This document shows positions 1-9,278 of a DNA stretch of 64,000 nt, in pieces (the stretch's first letter is position 1; the number at the start of each line of letters is the position of its first letter). Both the position numbers and the translations under genes were made by a program. The stretch is taken from assembly GCF_027925525.1 (NCBI RefSeq), contig NZ_BSDJ01000007.1:62001-126000 (forward strand). Reading direction: 5' to 3'. The DNA comes from Paenibacillus tyrphae (GTDB lineage: Bacteria; Bacillota; Bacilli; Paenibacillales; NBRC-103111). The notes under the pieces were generated by a model. The model was not told the origin of the DNA. It worked only from the letters and a program-made list of their open reading frames with translations, and ran no database searches.

Positions 1-13
1 GGTTTTCCGCCGC

Positions 14-1342
14 CTACTTCTTATTCGATTCGACAAAGCTCTGAATCGTATCCGCCGTTTTTTGCGGAGGGTTGCCGGCGAACATGCCTTGGACTTCGTT
101 GCGCACCTTGTCCTGCAGCTGCATGATCGGGCTATACTCCTCGATCTCGCCTTTGAAGTCTTTGGCGGTGCTTTGCGCCTTAACGTACTCTGCGGTGACC
201 GGATCGACCGGAGCCGAGCCCGAATCCATTTTGACCGGATAGACGCCGCCCTTCGTTTCCGTGAGGAAATACTTGAATGCATCGACGGAGGTCAGGAACT
301 TCAGCAGCTTGATCGTAGCGTCTTTTTTCGCGCCTGTGACATCCTTGGAGACGGAGTAACCCCCTGCACCGCCGAACCAGTTGTCCTTGAATTCCGGCTT
401 GTCTTTGTAGCCCGGGAACGGAATAACTCCGATTTTGTCGGCGATGGGAGAAGCGGCGATGGAGGAAATCGCCCAGACGCCTTCGAACATCATCGCGCTC
501 TTGCCGCCGAGGAACATGCTTGTAATCGCGTTGCCGTCGGTCGTGACCATGTTTTTGCCGAAAATGCCTTTGTCCTGCCAGTTTTTCATCGTTTGCAGCA
601 AGGAAACCATATCGGGATCGTTCCACTTCGCTTTGCCGCTCATTAAGTCTTCCGTTTTCTGGAAGCCGTATTTTTTCAGCGCCAGATTCGTCAGCAAGTG
701 GCCTCCGCGGAAGTTGTCTTTGTCGGCCATCGCCATCGGCACAACATCGATCGCTTTGAATTTGTCGGCGACCGCCTCGAAGTCCTCGATCGTTTTCGGC
801 GGCTCGGCGCCGATTTTTTGGAACAGCTCTTTGTTATAGTAAATCGCGACGCTATAGAACTCGTTCGGCACGCCGTACGTTCCGGGCAGGTCTTTGTATT
901 TCCATGTGTCGAACAGCGGCAGGAACGAGTCGGCCCACGCTTTATCTTCTTTCAGGACGGGATCGAGGTCCATCGCGATATTTTTGGCGTAGTCTTTAAA
1001 TGCCACTCCGCCGTAGTTCATCCAAATTTCCGGGACGCTGCCCGTCGCCACGGCCGTTTTGAATTTATTGTTGAAGGCGGCCTCGTCGTTCAACGATTCG
1101 TCGACTACCGTAATATCCGGGTTCTTCTCCATAAATTGCTTGAGCAGGTTTTGGAACGCCACGGACTTCGGATCGGTACCGGAGATACGCGTCAAGATGC
1201 GGATGCTGACTTTGTCGCCGCCTTTGCTGTCGCCCTTGGAACCGGCATTGCCTTGAGCGGCGTCATTCGAACCGCAGCCGGCCAGCAGGCTTGAAGCGGC
1301 GAACAGCGATGCCAGCCCCAGTGTAAGCGCTCTTTTTTTCAT
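14..1342 (-). CDS. ABC transporter sugar-binding lipoprotein
   Basis: An extracellular solute-binding protein (family 1, carbohydrate type) of 442 residues that should capture a sugar or oligosaccharide at the cell surface and deliver it to ABC permeases. The N-terminus is a lipoprotein signal peptide with the lipobox LLAGC, so Cys23 would be lipidated. It is followed by a Gly/Asp/Lys-rich linker and a two-lobed binding domain (motifs such as VPEIWMNYGG and AIYYNKELF). No permease genes are seen; they probably lie beyond the left edge, because transcription runs toward base 1. The upstream two-component pair and glycoside hydrolase are on the same strand, the usual layout for Paenibacillus sugar loci. 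The substrate cannot be told from the sequence. Confidence 0.93.
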   Translation of the reverse strand: MKKRALTLGLASLFAASSLLAGCGSNDAAQGNAGSKGDSKGGDKVSIRILTRISGTDPKSVAFQNLLKQFMEKNPDITVVDESLNDEAAFNNKFKTAVATGSVPEIWMNYGGVAFKDYAKNIAMDLDPVLKEDKAWADSFLPLFDTWKYKDLPGTYGVPNEFYSVAIYYNKELFQKIGAEPPKTIEDFEAVADKFKAIDVVPMAMADKDNFRGGHLLTNLALKKYGFQKTEDLMSGKAKWNDPDMVSLLQTMKNWQDKGIFGKNMVTTDGNAITSMFLGGKSAMMFEGVWAISSIAASPIADKIGVIPFPGYKDKPEFKDNWFGGAGGYSVSKDVTGAKKDATIKLLKFLTSVDAFKYFLTETKGGVYPVKMDSGSAPVDPVTAEYVKAQSTAKDFKGEIEEYSPIMQLQDKVRNEVQGMFAGNPPQKTADTIQSFVESNKK

Positions 1343-1408
1343 GTGTTAAGCAACCTCCCCATTTTATGTTTTGATCTCAACTGCTGTTTGTCTGTTCGAC
1401 ATAGTGTC

Positions 1409-1437
1409 ATTATAAAGGGCGCCGCGCACCGCATGAA
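1409..1437 (-). promoter_or_regulatory. Candidate sigma-A promoter of the binding-protein gene
   Basis: On the minus strand there is a perfect TATAAT (bases 1409-1414) preceded, after a 17-base spacer, by the weak -35 TTCATG (1432-1437). A weak -35 fits a promoter that needs an activator, such as the neighbouring YesN-like regulator. Confidence 0.5.
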
Positions 1438-1469
1438 TGCAATATCTTTACGCCACCGGGAATATTTTT

Positions 1470-1491
1470 AACATTCCGTGAACATTCCATG
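1470..1491. promoter_or_regulatory. 11-bp tandem repeat, candidate activator site
   Basis: AACATTCCGTG is followed directly by AACATTCCATG, a head-to-tail repeat with one mismatch and a period of one helical turn. It lies about 33 bases upstream of the -35 of the binding-protein promoter. That geometry suits an activator such as the AraC-type response regulator encoded next door. Binding is inferred. Confidence 0.4.
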
Positions 1492-1492
1492 C

Positions 1493-1539
1493 AAAAAAAG
1501 ACCGCACCCGTTCGCACAGCGGCACAATGGGGCCGTCTT
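1493..1539 (-). terminator. Terminator after the response regulator gene
   Basis: Read on the minus strand, AAGACGGC pairs with GCGGTCTT (one mismatch; the flanking CCC/GGG also pair) and seven T residues follow. It separates the regulator gene from the binding-protein gene, so the latter needs its own promoter. Confidence 0.5.
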
Positions 1540-1547
1540 CGATAAAA

Positions 1548-3155
1548 TCATTCGCGGGAATCGCTGCCGGTAAACCGGGAAGGCGGCACGCTGAAATGCT
1601 TTTTAAAGCATTTGCTGAAGTAATGCGGGTCGTTGTAGCCGACGGATTCGGAGACGAACAGCAAATTTTTGCATCCGTTCTCCATCATTTCCTTGGCCTT
1701 GTTGAGCCGCCTCCTCGTCATGTATTCCACAACGGAATAACCGGTTTCGTTCTTGAAAATACGGCTCAAGTAGCTCGGATGAACGAAAATGCTTTTGGCA
1801 ATCGCGTTCAAGTCGAGGTCCGGGTCGGCATATTGCCCGTCGATAAACTGCTTGGCCTTATCCACGAGCTTGGCCGGCGTCGACTGCTTCAAGCTGTGCG
1901 TCTGCTCTAGCACCCGGCCGAACAGCGCCGCCGCCCAGTCCGCGATCTCCTCCATCCGCTCCAGCTCGTCGACCAGCCGCACCGGATTGAACGTATCGCC
2001 CCCGTAAAACGTCATATCCAGCTTGCTCTCCGCGGCGTACAGATTCAGCGTCGCCACAAGCTCGTAGACGGTCATGTACAGCGTATCCAAAGACAGCTTT
2101 TGCCGCACGATCCCCTCCAGCCATTGGCGCAGCTCGTGCTCCACCGCCGCCTTGTTGCCCAGCCTGAGCTGGACCATCAGCGTCTCCCGGATAAAGGACA
2201 GGTCCGCTTTCAACGCGGGCTTCGGCAAGCACTCGAACGGGATCACCCGGTCGCCGCCGAGGACAGTACGATGCTTGCACGCCAGAACCGCCTCCTTATA
2301 CGACTGTGGAATGCCGCCGGGGCCTTGCGCAATATGGCCGATGCCGGCCGTCACGGTAAACTTCAAGAACCGTCGTACCGCTTCCACCGCTTCCGCTCCC
2401 CGCCGCTCCAGCCACTCCTTCTCCCGGCTGCCGCCATCATGCGGATGCACCAGCAGCACCGTCCGGTCGTCGTCATCCAGCGTCAGCTCACACGCCCGAA
2501 GCCCGCCGAACAGCTCGCCGACGATATTGAATACGGCGAACCGCTTCCAGGGCGGCTGCTCCTTCCCGTCTCCCGGAGATTTGTCAATGGAGAACACCAT
2601 GACAAGCAGCGCATCGTTCCGCAGATTCGGGCAAAACTGCCGCCATTTGTCCGGGCTGTGGTCGGACCCCCCGGGTCCGGTGCCATCCAGCAAGCTTTGG
2701 ATGAAGGTCCGGCGCAAAATCGTATTGCTTTCCCGGACGCTCTGCCTGAAATCCTCCTGCTGCGAATGCCGTGCCATGTCCTCCCGAATCTTGGCCGACA
2801 TCACGGTTAATACCTGCGTCAGCTCCTCCATGTTGACCGGCTTCAGCAAGTAATCGGACACGCCTGCCTGCAAAGCCGTTCTTGCATAGTCGAAGCTCCC
2901 GTAGCCGGTAAGGATGATGATGCGAAGCTCGGGAAACCGGTGCTGCGCCGCCTTTGCGAACGCCAGGCCGTCCACGATCGGCATGTTAATGTCGACGATC
3001 GCCAGCCGGACCGGCGCATGCTCAAGCAGCAGCAGCGCCTCCTCCCCGTTCTCGGCCTCCCCGGCGATCTCGAAACCGAGCTCCTGCCAGTCGACGCCGA
3101 CCTTCAGCCGTTCCCGGATCAAATATTCGTCATCGACGATCATCGCTTGAATCAT
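1548..3155 (-). CDS. YesN-like response regulator, AraC-type
   Basis: A 535-residue response regulator pairing with the kinase encoded just upstream. Residues 1-120 form a receiver domain with the acidic pair D8-D9 and the phospho-acceptor D55 in the AIVDINMP motif. The middle section is the long variable region typical of YesN proteins. The last 100 residues carry two AraC-type helix-turn-helix motifs (DLNAIAKSIFVHPSYLSRIF, then SVGYNDPHYFSKCFKKHF). Phosphorylation should switch on DNA binding at the sugar genes, most likely the binding-protein promoter with its 11-bp tandem repeat. The gene start overlaps the end of the kinase gene by 26 bases, which indicates coupled translation. Confidence 0.93.
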   Translation of the reverse strand: MIQAMIVDDEYLIRERLKVGVDWQELGFEIAGEAENGEEALLLLEHAPVRLAIVDINMPIVDGLAFAKAAQHRFPELRIIILTGYGSFDYARTALQAGVSDYLLKPVNMEELTQVLTVMSAKIREDMARHSQQEDFRQSVRESNTILRRTFIQSLLDGTGPGGSDHSPDKWRQFCPNLRNDALLVMVFSIDKSPGDGKEQPPWKRFAVFNIVGELFGGLRACELTLDDDDRTVLLVHPHDGGSREKEWLERRGAEAVEAVRRFLKFTVTAGIGHIAQGPGGIPQSYKEAVLACKHRTVLGGDRVIPFECLPKPALKADLSFIRETLMVQLRLGNKAAVEHELRQWLEGIVRQKLSLDTLYMTVYELVATLNLYAAESKLDMTFYGGDTFNPVRLVDELERMEEIADWAAALFGRVLEQTHSLKQSTPAKLVDKAKQFIDGQYADPDLDLNAIAKSIFVHPSYLSRIFKNETGYSVVEYMTRRRLNKAKEMMENGCKNLLFVSESVGYNDPHYFSKCFKKHFSVPPSRFTGSDSRE

Positions 3156-4947
3156 GCGGTATCCCCCCGTTCTCGATCGCCGGCAGTGTTATGCGGACGG
3201 TCGTTCCTTCCCCGGGCACGCTGTCGATCTCCAGCCCGTATTCGGGACCGAAATAAAGCTTGATTCGCTCGTCGGTGCTCTTCAGCCCGAAGCTTTTTGT
3301 CCGGTAATGCCCGGGGTCCGGCTTCAAAATTTGCCGCAGCCGCTGCGGCGTGATGCCGACACCGTTATCGCTTACCTCGATCTGCACCTTGCCGTCCAGA
3401 ACATGCGCTTGGATGCGGATCAGTCCTCTTCCCCGTTTGTTTCGGAGCCCGTGATTGATCGAATTTTCCACAATCGGCTGCAGCAGCAGCTTGATCGTCG
3501 AGTACTTGTACACGTTGTCGTCAATCTCGAAACGGGAATCGAGCCGGTCGCCGTAACGCACCTTCAAGATTTCCAAGTACGTTTGCGTAATGATGATTTC
3601 ATCTTCCATGGTGATGATGTGACTGCCCTTGCTGAGCACGCCCCGGTAAAACAGCGCCAGCTGGTTCACAATGTTCACGATATCGGCATTCCGCTTCAAA
3701 TCGGCAAGCGCGCAAATGCTCTCCAGCGTGTTATACAAAAAGTGCGGATTAATTTGCGACTGCATGACGGCGAGCTCGTACTCTTTTTTCTTCTTCTGCT
3801 CTTCCACCATGTTTTCCATGAGCGTTTTGGTGCGGACGACCATTTTGTTAAACTCTCTGGCCAAGGCGCCAATCTCGTCGCGCTCCTTCAGTTCGAGCCA
3901 GACGTCGAGGTTGCCCTCCTGCACGCTTTTGACCGTTTTCTTGATCTGGTTCAGCGGCCTCGTAATCGATCTGGCGATAAGAATGGTCAGGATGATGGCC
4001 GAAACGACGAAAATGAGGCTTAAATAAAAGGTTTTTTCCATCAAAATCTGATTATCGCGGGTAATCTCCTTAATCGGTACGATTCCCACAATAATCCAGT
4101 TCAAGCGCGGATAGGTGCGGGCCACGACCAGATTGTCCTCGCCGTTCAAGCTGAACGTCCGGCCACCCTCATGCCCGATCACCCAGGAATAATAAGGCTC
4201 CTGGCCGATGGAAGCGTAAAGCCGGCTTTTGTCGCTGTGCGAAGCGATTGTACCCTGCTTGTTGACGATAAAAATTTCGCCGCTGTGCCCAATATTGATA
4301 TGGGCGTATTGATCGGCGATGTACCGCTCGTCGATGGAAAGCTGGATCACTCCAAGGGGACTCCCGTCCTTGGCGGTGTTGAATTTTTGAAGGAGCGAGA
4401 CGACAGGGTGAGTCCCCCCTTCCTTCTCGTAGTTGCTTTTGGCCGTATCCTTCCATACGGGTCCGTAAGTCGAACCTGAGAATGCCCGGACATATTCGTC
4501 ATTGACGTTCCGGACGTTCTTGAGCCCTCCGGAATCATACAGGTGGCCGTTGCGGTCGTAGATGAGCATAGCGTCGACGAACGTCTTGGCATCGACGATA
4601 TCGGCGAGGGCGTTCGAAACCTCAACCGAACGGTTGTAATTTTCCAGCGGGTCGGAGGTGGGCGGGGCGCTCAGGTAGCGCTGTACGCTGTTGTTCGTAA
4701 TCGCGATTTTGGAGTAGTTTTCCGAGTTGTCGAGGATGATCTCCAGCTTCTCCGAGACCAGCCGCAAATTTTGCTCCGTATTCTCGATCGCTTTGTCGAT
4801 CAGTATAGCGGACGAGACACGGTACGTAAAAACGGACAGCAAAATCAGCAGCAAGGACAGGACGGTCATAAACGAGCGCGTGATCTTTTTATTGACGGAA
4901 AGCGAGTAATAATAGTCCAGTACGCGGTTTTTCATAGCTGTCAGCAA
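3130..4947 (-). CDS. YesM-like sensor histidine kinase
   Basis: A 605-residue membrane histidine kinase. The first membrane segment covers about residues 22-45. A large extracellular sensor domain follows, then a second membrane segment (about 305-325), a HAMP linker with the DEIG motif, and a His_kinase domain with the phospho-acceptor H402 in INPHFLYNTLES. The ATPase N-box is QPIVENSINHG (490-500). The chosen start is a TTG with GAGG nine bases upstream; the in-frame ATG four codons later lacks a well-placed ribosome site. It probably senses an extracellular sugar, perhaps together with the binding protein. It overlaps the response regulator gene, so the two form an operon. Confidence 0.93.
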   Translation of the reverse strand: MLTAMKNRVLDYYYSLSVNKKITRSFMTVLSLLLILLSVFTYRVSSAILIDKAIENTEQNLRLVSEKLEIILDNSENYSKIAITNNSVQRYLSAPPTSDPLENYNRSVEVSNALADIVDAKTFVDAMLIYDRNGHLYDSGGLKNVRNVNDEYVRAFSGSTYGPVWKDTAKSNYEKEGGTHPVVSLLQKFNTAKDGSPLGVIQLSIDERYIADQYAHINIGHSGEIFIVNKQGTIASHSDKSRLYASIGQEPYYSWVIGHEGGRTFSLNGEDNLVVARTYPRLNWIIVGIVPIKEITRDNQILMEKTFYLSLIFVVSAIILTILIARSITRPLNQIKKTVKSVQEGNLDVWLELKERDEIGALAREFNKMVVRTKTLMENMVEEQKKKKEYELAVMQSQINPHFLYNTLESICALADLKRNADIVNIVNQLALFYRGVLSKGSHIITMEDEIIITQTYLEILKVRYGDRLDSRFEIDDNVYKYSTIKLLLQPIVENSINHGLRNKRGRGLIRIQAHVLDGKVQIEVSDNGVGITPQRLRQILKPDPGHYRTKSFGLKSTDERIKLYFGPEYGLEIDSVPGEGTTVRITLPAIENGGIPHDSSDDRR

Positions 4948-5049
4948 GCCCCGTCACCTCTTCCGCAGTAAGCGCTATCAGAGTTTCATTATAGGACAAA
5001 ACGGAGGTGCATTGGAACACCTCCGGATTGGTAAAACGTTGAAGTTGTC

Positions 5050-7026
5050 TTAGTCTTGCAGATCGATGACGACCATCTGATGGCATTCGAGCTCGGGCAG
5101 CGTGTACTCGATGCCTTCGGCGCCCGGTCTGTAATCGAGCGGCGTCCCTTGCGGGGCCAGATACACGCCCTTCACCCGCCGTCCCGGCAACCGAAGCTTC
5201 ACGTCGATGTTATAGAGCGGAACGATGTCTTCGATGATCTCGACGCCGTCCCCGCGCTTGACCGGCACCGCGTACAGCAGATGGTTCACGAGACGGCGCT
5301 CGACCTGCTGCTCCTGCAGGGTGACGACCCCTTGGGCGGGCAGGCTCGTTGTCAGCGTCTTGTGCGGCAGCAGCCGGTCCAGCGCGTAGAGCACGGTTTC
5401 CTTCAGGAAAAGGCTGCCCTTCGTCGCGTAGTCCTCAAAGACGTTCCAAGCGATGTAAATGCCGCTGGCGCCCTCCACCATTCCCGGGCCGCCGTCGTTC
5501 ATCGAGCTGGGCGTATGCTGGTGCGACGAGAACGTGAATACTTCCCGGTTAAAATAAGGATCTTCGCGCCGCCCCAGCTCGGTTCCGCCATCCAAAGCGA
5601 TCTTCTGCCCCGCGGCGTACATGACGAACGAAGCCTCGCCAAGGCTACGCAGCGGAAACTTCGGGCGGAAATAATCCGGCTTGAACGGATTCTCGCCGAC
5701 CCGCCGCACGCCGAAATCGATGGCGAACTCGCGCTCCTCCGCATCCAGGCCGGACTTGCCCGAAGCGAGCAGCTTCCCGCCCTGCCGGAGAAATTGCTCC
5801 AGCTTCACGCGCAGCCGGTCCGAGATCAGCACGTAATCCGGCAGTATAATGACTTTGTATTGGTCGAAATCAGCGTCCGGATCGATCACGTCGAACAAAA
5901 ATTTGCCTTCTAGCAGCATCCGTACCGCCCCGGCATCGGAATTGCCCGTGAACATTGCGCCGCCCATTTTGTCCACGCCGACCGATTCGACGGACAGCAG
6001 CCCGATATCAGCGATCGCCGTCGTGTCCGCGCACCACGCTTCCTTCCGCTCGACCTCGGCATACGCTTGGCCGATCAGCTCGTAAGTGGCCGGGTCCATC
6101 AGCCCTTCGGGATGCAATTGATCGCCGATGGAGCAGCGAGCCCCGTTCGCCAAGCTGAGCGCCGTTTCGTAGCGCAGCGCATTCGGATGCTTGTAGCCGC
6201 CGAACTCGCCCCAGAACGTGTGGAACTTGCCGGTCATGCCGAGGAAATCCATGCCGAGCGGCTGCACATAGCGGGCCGACAGCGGAAAATGATCGTAGCC
6301 CCACCCGCCGGTCGGCAGCGATTCCAGCTCCAGGTGCGTATTCATCGCCGCCAAGTCCCGGCGTCCCTGCGAGATATGCCCCGCGTTATGGAATATCGGC
6401 ATCTCCGGCTTGATCGCATGGATCGCTTCGCGAATCCGCTGCGTGTAATTCGCATAAATCCGCTCGCCTTGCTCGACAACGTGCCGCTTCTCACGGGGGT
6501 CTTTTCCTTCCCGACGCAGCATGGCTACGCAGGTATGACAGTAGCAGGTGCGGACGCCGACGATGTCGAGGAAAATCCCGTCGGCATCGTACTTGCGTAC
6601 GACCTCCTCCACCTGGCCGATCATCAGATCGAGATAAGGCGAATTCAAGCAAAACTGGTGATACCCCGGCGTCATGAACCCTTTGACCCAGTTCGTCTGG
6701 TCGTTCTCGTCCCGCATCAGCCACTCGGGATGGACGCGCGCCAGCTTCTCGTCGAAGCCGACCGACAAGTAGACTGGCGTCTTCACGCCGATCTCGTGCG
6801 CCGCTTCGATCTGCGCGCCGAGCAGGTCGAAGTCGAGATGCGGGTGAATCTCGTTCGTCTCGGAAGGAAAATACGCCCAGCCGTGGTGGCATTTTGCGAA
6901 GACGGTAATCGAGTCGACGTGCCCCCGCTTGAGCATTTCCTGGAACTGCGGCTTGGAGAACTTCCGCCCGATATGCGGGATCATTTCAGAGGTGTGGAAA
7001 TCTAAGTGTACTTGTCGGAATCGCAT
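5050..7026 (-). CDS. Glycoside hydrolase, GHL6-like TIM barrel
   Basis: A cytoplasmic protein (no signal peptide) resembling hypothetical glycosyl hydrolase family GHL6 followed by a beta-galactosidase-trimerisation-like domain. Residues 1-330 look like a TIM barrel: the start RFRQVHLDFHTSEM, the strand end DGIFLDIVG, a cysteine cluster TCYCHTC, and the stretch MPIFHNAGHISQG. Residues of about 340-560 resemble the class I glutamine amidotransferase-like trimerisation domain (VIILPDYVLISDRL). It would trim a sugar taken up by the adjacent transporter. I chose the ATG at 7026 because GAGG lies just upstream; an in-frame ATG at 7086 has no ribosome site. The kinase-regulator genes follow on the same strand. 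Substrate unknown. Confidence 0.8.
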   Translation of the reverse strand: MRFRQVHLDFHTSEMIPHIGRKFSKPQFQEMLKRGHVDSITVFAKCHHGWAYFPSETNEIHPHLDFDLLGAQIEAAHEIGVKTPVYLSVGFDEKLARVHPEWLMRDENDQTNWVKGFMTPGYHQFCLNSPYLDLMIGQVEEVVRKYDADGIFLDIVGVRTCYCHTCVAMLRREGKDPREKRHVVEQGERIYANYTQRIREAIHAIKPEMPIFHNAGHISQGRRDLAAMNTHLELESLPTGGWGYDHFPLSARYVQPLGMDFLGMTGKFHTFWGEFGGYKHPNALRYETALSLANGARCSIGDQLHPEGLMDPATYELIGQAYAEVERKEAWCADTTAIADIGLLSVESVGVDKMGGAMFTGNSDAGAVRMLLEGKFLFDVIDPDADFDQYKVIILPDYVLISDRLRVKLEQFLRQGGKLLASGKSGLDAEEREFAIDFGVRRVGENPFKPDYFRPKFPLRSLGEASFVMYAAGQKIALDGGTELGRREDPYFNREVFTFSSHQHTPSSMNDGGPGMVEGASGIYIAWNVFEDYATKGSLFLKETVLYALDRLLPHKTLTTSLPAQGVVTLQEQQVERRLVNHLLYAVPVKRGDGVEIIEDIVPLYNIDVKLRLPGRRVKGVYLAPQGTPLDYRPGAEGIEYTLPELECHQMVVIDLQD

Positions 7027-7251
7027 CGTTTGGCGACCTCGCTTTCTTGGTATAGGTGAGTTAAGCCGCTGTGCGGCTTTATTCATCGGGTGGTCTAGTC
7101 GGCGTGTTCCATCGCCTTCCAGCCTCCTGCGCTTTTTCTTTTGTCGGGGTTATTGTATCATTAGGACGTTGGGAATGTATTTGAAAGGCCTTCCATCGAT
7201 TTGTACAAAATTCCGCTATTCGCGAGAACCTGACGCCCGGAGGAACCCGAG

Positions 7252-8115
7252 ATGAAGGATTTGGCAGACATCGCTCCGTTTGTGCGTTCGGCGGCTCCTT
7301 ATACGTATAACGGCGGCGAGCATGAAGGAACAAGAGTCGGCTATACGTTCGCTTATCACCTGTTTCTGGACGGCCGCGGAGATGTCATCGTGGACAACGT
7401 CATGTATTCCGTGGAAAAAGGCACCCTGATCTTCATCCGCCCGGGACAGGTGCATTCGTTTCATCATAAGCCCGGCTTTCCGCTCGATTCCTATAACATT
7501 TACTGCGATTTATGGGAGCGGCATCCGGTTCCGGAGCCGCGCTTTGCCTTTTATCCCGATCCGCCCAACCGGTCGATGTTGACTCGGCAGGAAGCCTGCC
7601 CCGAACTGGACAAGTTTCCGACCAAAATGTCGCTGAGCCCCCACCCGCACCTGATTGAACTATTTGTACAAATCGCCAGATCGGAGGACGCCCCTTTTTA
7701 TGCGGAAGCGATCACGGGATCGCTGATGCGCGCGTTTCTGCTGCGTTGGTTCAACAGCATCAAAAGCGCTGCACCGAACGATTACCGCATCCTGCAAATT
7801 ATGGAGGAAATGGAGCGCCATCCGGAGCGCCGCTACTCGTTCGAGGATTGGTGCCGCAAATGCCGGCTGAAAAAGTCCTACTTTTACAAGCTGTTCAAGC
7901 AGGAAACCGGGATGACCCCGAAGGATTACCTGCTGCGGATGAAGATGAAAAAAGCGGCCAATTTGCTGCTGGAAAGCCGGCAGTCGGTCACATCCATCTC
8001 GGACAACCTTGGCTACGATTCGATCCATTATTTTTCCAAGCAGTTTGCCTCCTTTTACGGCATTAGTCCGACAGCTTTCCGCAGCCGGAACAGTCTGCCG
8101 CGGGATTCGGGCTAG
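7252..8115 (+). CDS. AraC-family regulator with cupin sensor
   Basis: A 287-residue AraC-type regulator. The first 100 residues resemble the sugar-binding cupin (YHLFLDGRGDVIVDN, then IRPGQVHSFHHKPGFP). The last 100 form the double helix-turn-helix (SFEDWCRKCRLKKSYFYKLF and ISDNLGYDSIHYFSKQF). It starts at an ATG preceded by GGAGG. It is transcribed divergently from the glycoside hydrolase gene across about 225 bases, so that gene is its most likely target. Its 3' end overlaps the convergent gene on the other strand by 53 bases. Confidence 0.9.
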   Translation: MKDLADIAPFVRSAAPYTYNGGEHEGTRVGYTFAYHLFLDGRGDVIVDNVMYSVEKGTLIFIRPGQVHSFHHKPGFPLDSYNIYCDLWERHPVPEPRFAFYPDPPNRSMLTRQEACPELDKFPTKMSLSPHPHLIELFVQIARSEDAPFYAEAITGSLMRAFLLRWFNSIKSAAPNDYRILQIMEEMERHPERRYSFEDWCRKCRLKKSYFYKLFKQETGMTPKDYLLRMKMKKAANLLLESRQSVTSISDNLGYDSIHYFSKQFASFYGISPTAFRSRNSLPRDSG

Positions 8116-8749
8116 CGGCCGGCCGAAGCTCGCCAATTTTGGGCTCCATCACGTGCTCCAACAGGAAGGCCATACACCGATTGACCGATGCTTTGATATA
8201 GTGAAAAACCTCGTCGTGCCGCAGAAACTCCAGTGGCTCATGCGCTGCCGTTTCGTCATAATCGAAATCTTTATCCAAATCGTCCAGCAATGACGCAACG
8301 GATTCCGCACTGATTTCGTCCATGATCACTTCGGGAATCGGATGCGGGTTCCGCTGCAGCCCATATCGCGCAATAATGACACCGTTAAGTCTCCGAAAGT
8401 CTCTGTAGCTCATGTTCCGCACCTCGCTCCGTTCCTCCGCCGACAACGACCGCACTTTTTGAAAATACATATCCGCCGACCACACTTCATCCGCAATCAA
8501 ATGACATAAATAGCCCAAGTAAAAAGGCTCCCGTATCCGCTCTTTGTACTTTTCAACAAACCTCAGGTAGTTAATGCGGCGTCTCCCCGTTGGCTCTCTT
8601 TCGACAAAGTGGGTAACCTCTTTGGTATGGTTCATTTCATGAAGACCGTCCGGCGCAAGCCCGCCAAGCAAAAAATCGCTGTGGTCTTCGATGGAAAGCT
8701 TTTGTGCAATCCGATGGCCTATGCAGTAATGCATGATTCTCGAGCCCAT
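8063..8749 (-). CDS. Putative zinc-dependent phospholipase C-like protein
   Basis: A soluble protein of 228 residues that resembles the PF00882 family (zinc-dependent phospholipase C-like, all helical). Visible motifs are MHYCIGHRIAQKL near the start, FLLGGLAPDGLHEMN, FYLGYLCHLIADEVW and a C-terminal histidine region. The spaced His and Asp residues suggest metal binding, but there is no signal peptide, unlike secreted phospholipase C, so it probably acts on another substrate in the cytoplasm. The ribosome site is AAGGAGAG. Its end overlaps the convergent AraC gene by 53 bases. Function not assigned. Confidence 0.72.
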   Translation of the reverse strand: MGSRIMHYCIGHRIAQKLSIEDHSDFLLGGLAPDGLHEMNHTKEVTHFVEREPTGRRRINYLRFVEKYKERIREPFYLGYLCHLIADEVWSADMYFQKVRSLSAEERSEVRNMSYRDFRRLNGVIIARYGLQRNPHPIPEVIMDEISAESVASLLDDLDKDFDYDETAAHEPLEFLRHDEVFHYIKASVNRCMAFLLEHVMEPKIGELRPAASPNPAADCSGCGKLSD

Positions 8750-9021
8750 GCTCCCTCTCTCCTTCTCTCTCGTCTACAATGCTATCGTCTCCTTTTCTTC
8801 CATTTACTTCAATTGCATTTGGATGATGAATAGCTGATAATTAAATTACTTAACTATTCACCTTGCCTTATGATTCAGGCAGACAATCGGACGGGTAATG
8901 ACGACTATCTACGGCCTGATGGCTAAGGGATCGCTAGACGCGCCGTTACAAAATCTTAACACCAAGACCTATTGTCCTGCGCTACAATGAATCTCACAGG
9001 CTAGGAAAGGGAGGGAAGCTC

Positions 9022-9117
9022 ATGAATTTCACACTGAAGCAACTGAAGTATGCGCTCTTAAGTCTGCTGCTCACGTTTGCTCTGATTGTGACCTACCAGC
9101 ATGTGCAGCCGCTCTGA
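9022..9117 (+). CDS. 31-residue small membrane protein
   Basis: A short reading frame encoding MNFTLKQLKYALLSLL and on to residue 31. A basic N-terminus (K6, K9) precedes one hydrophobic helix (about residues 10-24) and a short polar tail, QHVQPL. It has a strong ribosome site (AAAGGGAGGG, suitable spacing) and is followed 41 bases later by its own hairpin terminator, so it is probably a genuine mini-gene. It lies upstream of the ABC exporter genes on the same strand but as a separate unit. Its role is unknown; a single-pass membrane peptide of this kind could modulate a transporter or kinase. Confidence 0.55.
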   Translation: MNFTLKQLKYALLSLLLTFALIVTYQHVQPL

Positions 9118-9158
9118 TTCCGATACATGTATACAATTAATCATGATATAGCTTGGTA

Positions 9159-9186
9159 AGGACCGGGGGATTCCTCCGGTCCTCTT
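9159..9186 (+). terminator. Terminator after the 31-residue gene
   Basis: AGGACCGG and CCGGTCCT form a perfect 8-bp stem around a 9-base loop, followed by a short pyrimidine/T stretch. The weak T-run makes it a moderate terminator. Confidence 0.6.
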
Positions 9187-9223
9187 CGTCGTTGCGTCCC
9201 TCTTTTCCCAGTGTTCCCTGAAT

Positions 9224-9278
9224 TTAAGATGTTGTTAAGAATTTCCTCCGCTAGTTATTAAGATGTCCCGGCTATACT
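9224..9278 (+). promoter_or_regulatory. TTAAGA direct repeats and -10 before the ABC exporter
   Basis: Three copies of TTAAGA (starting at 9224, 9235 and 9258) face the same way, spaced 11 and 23 bases apart, close to one and two helical turns. A TATACT -10 element follows at 9273-9278 with no good -35. Direct repeats at 11-bp spacing are typical of OmpR/PhoP-family response regulators, so the exporter is probably induced. No two-component genes are adjacent. Confidence 0.4.
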
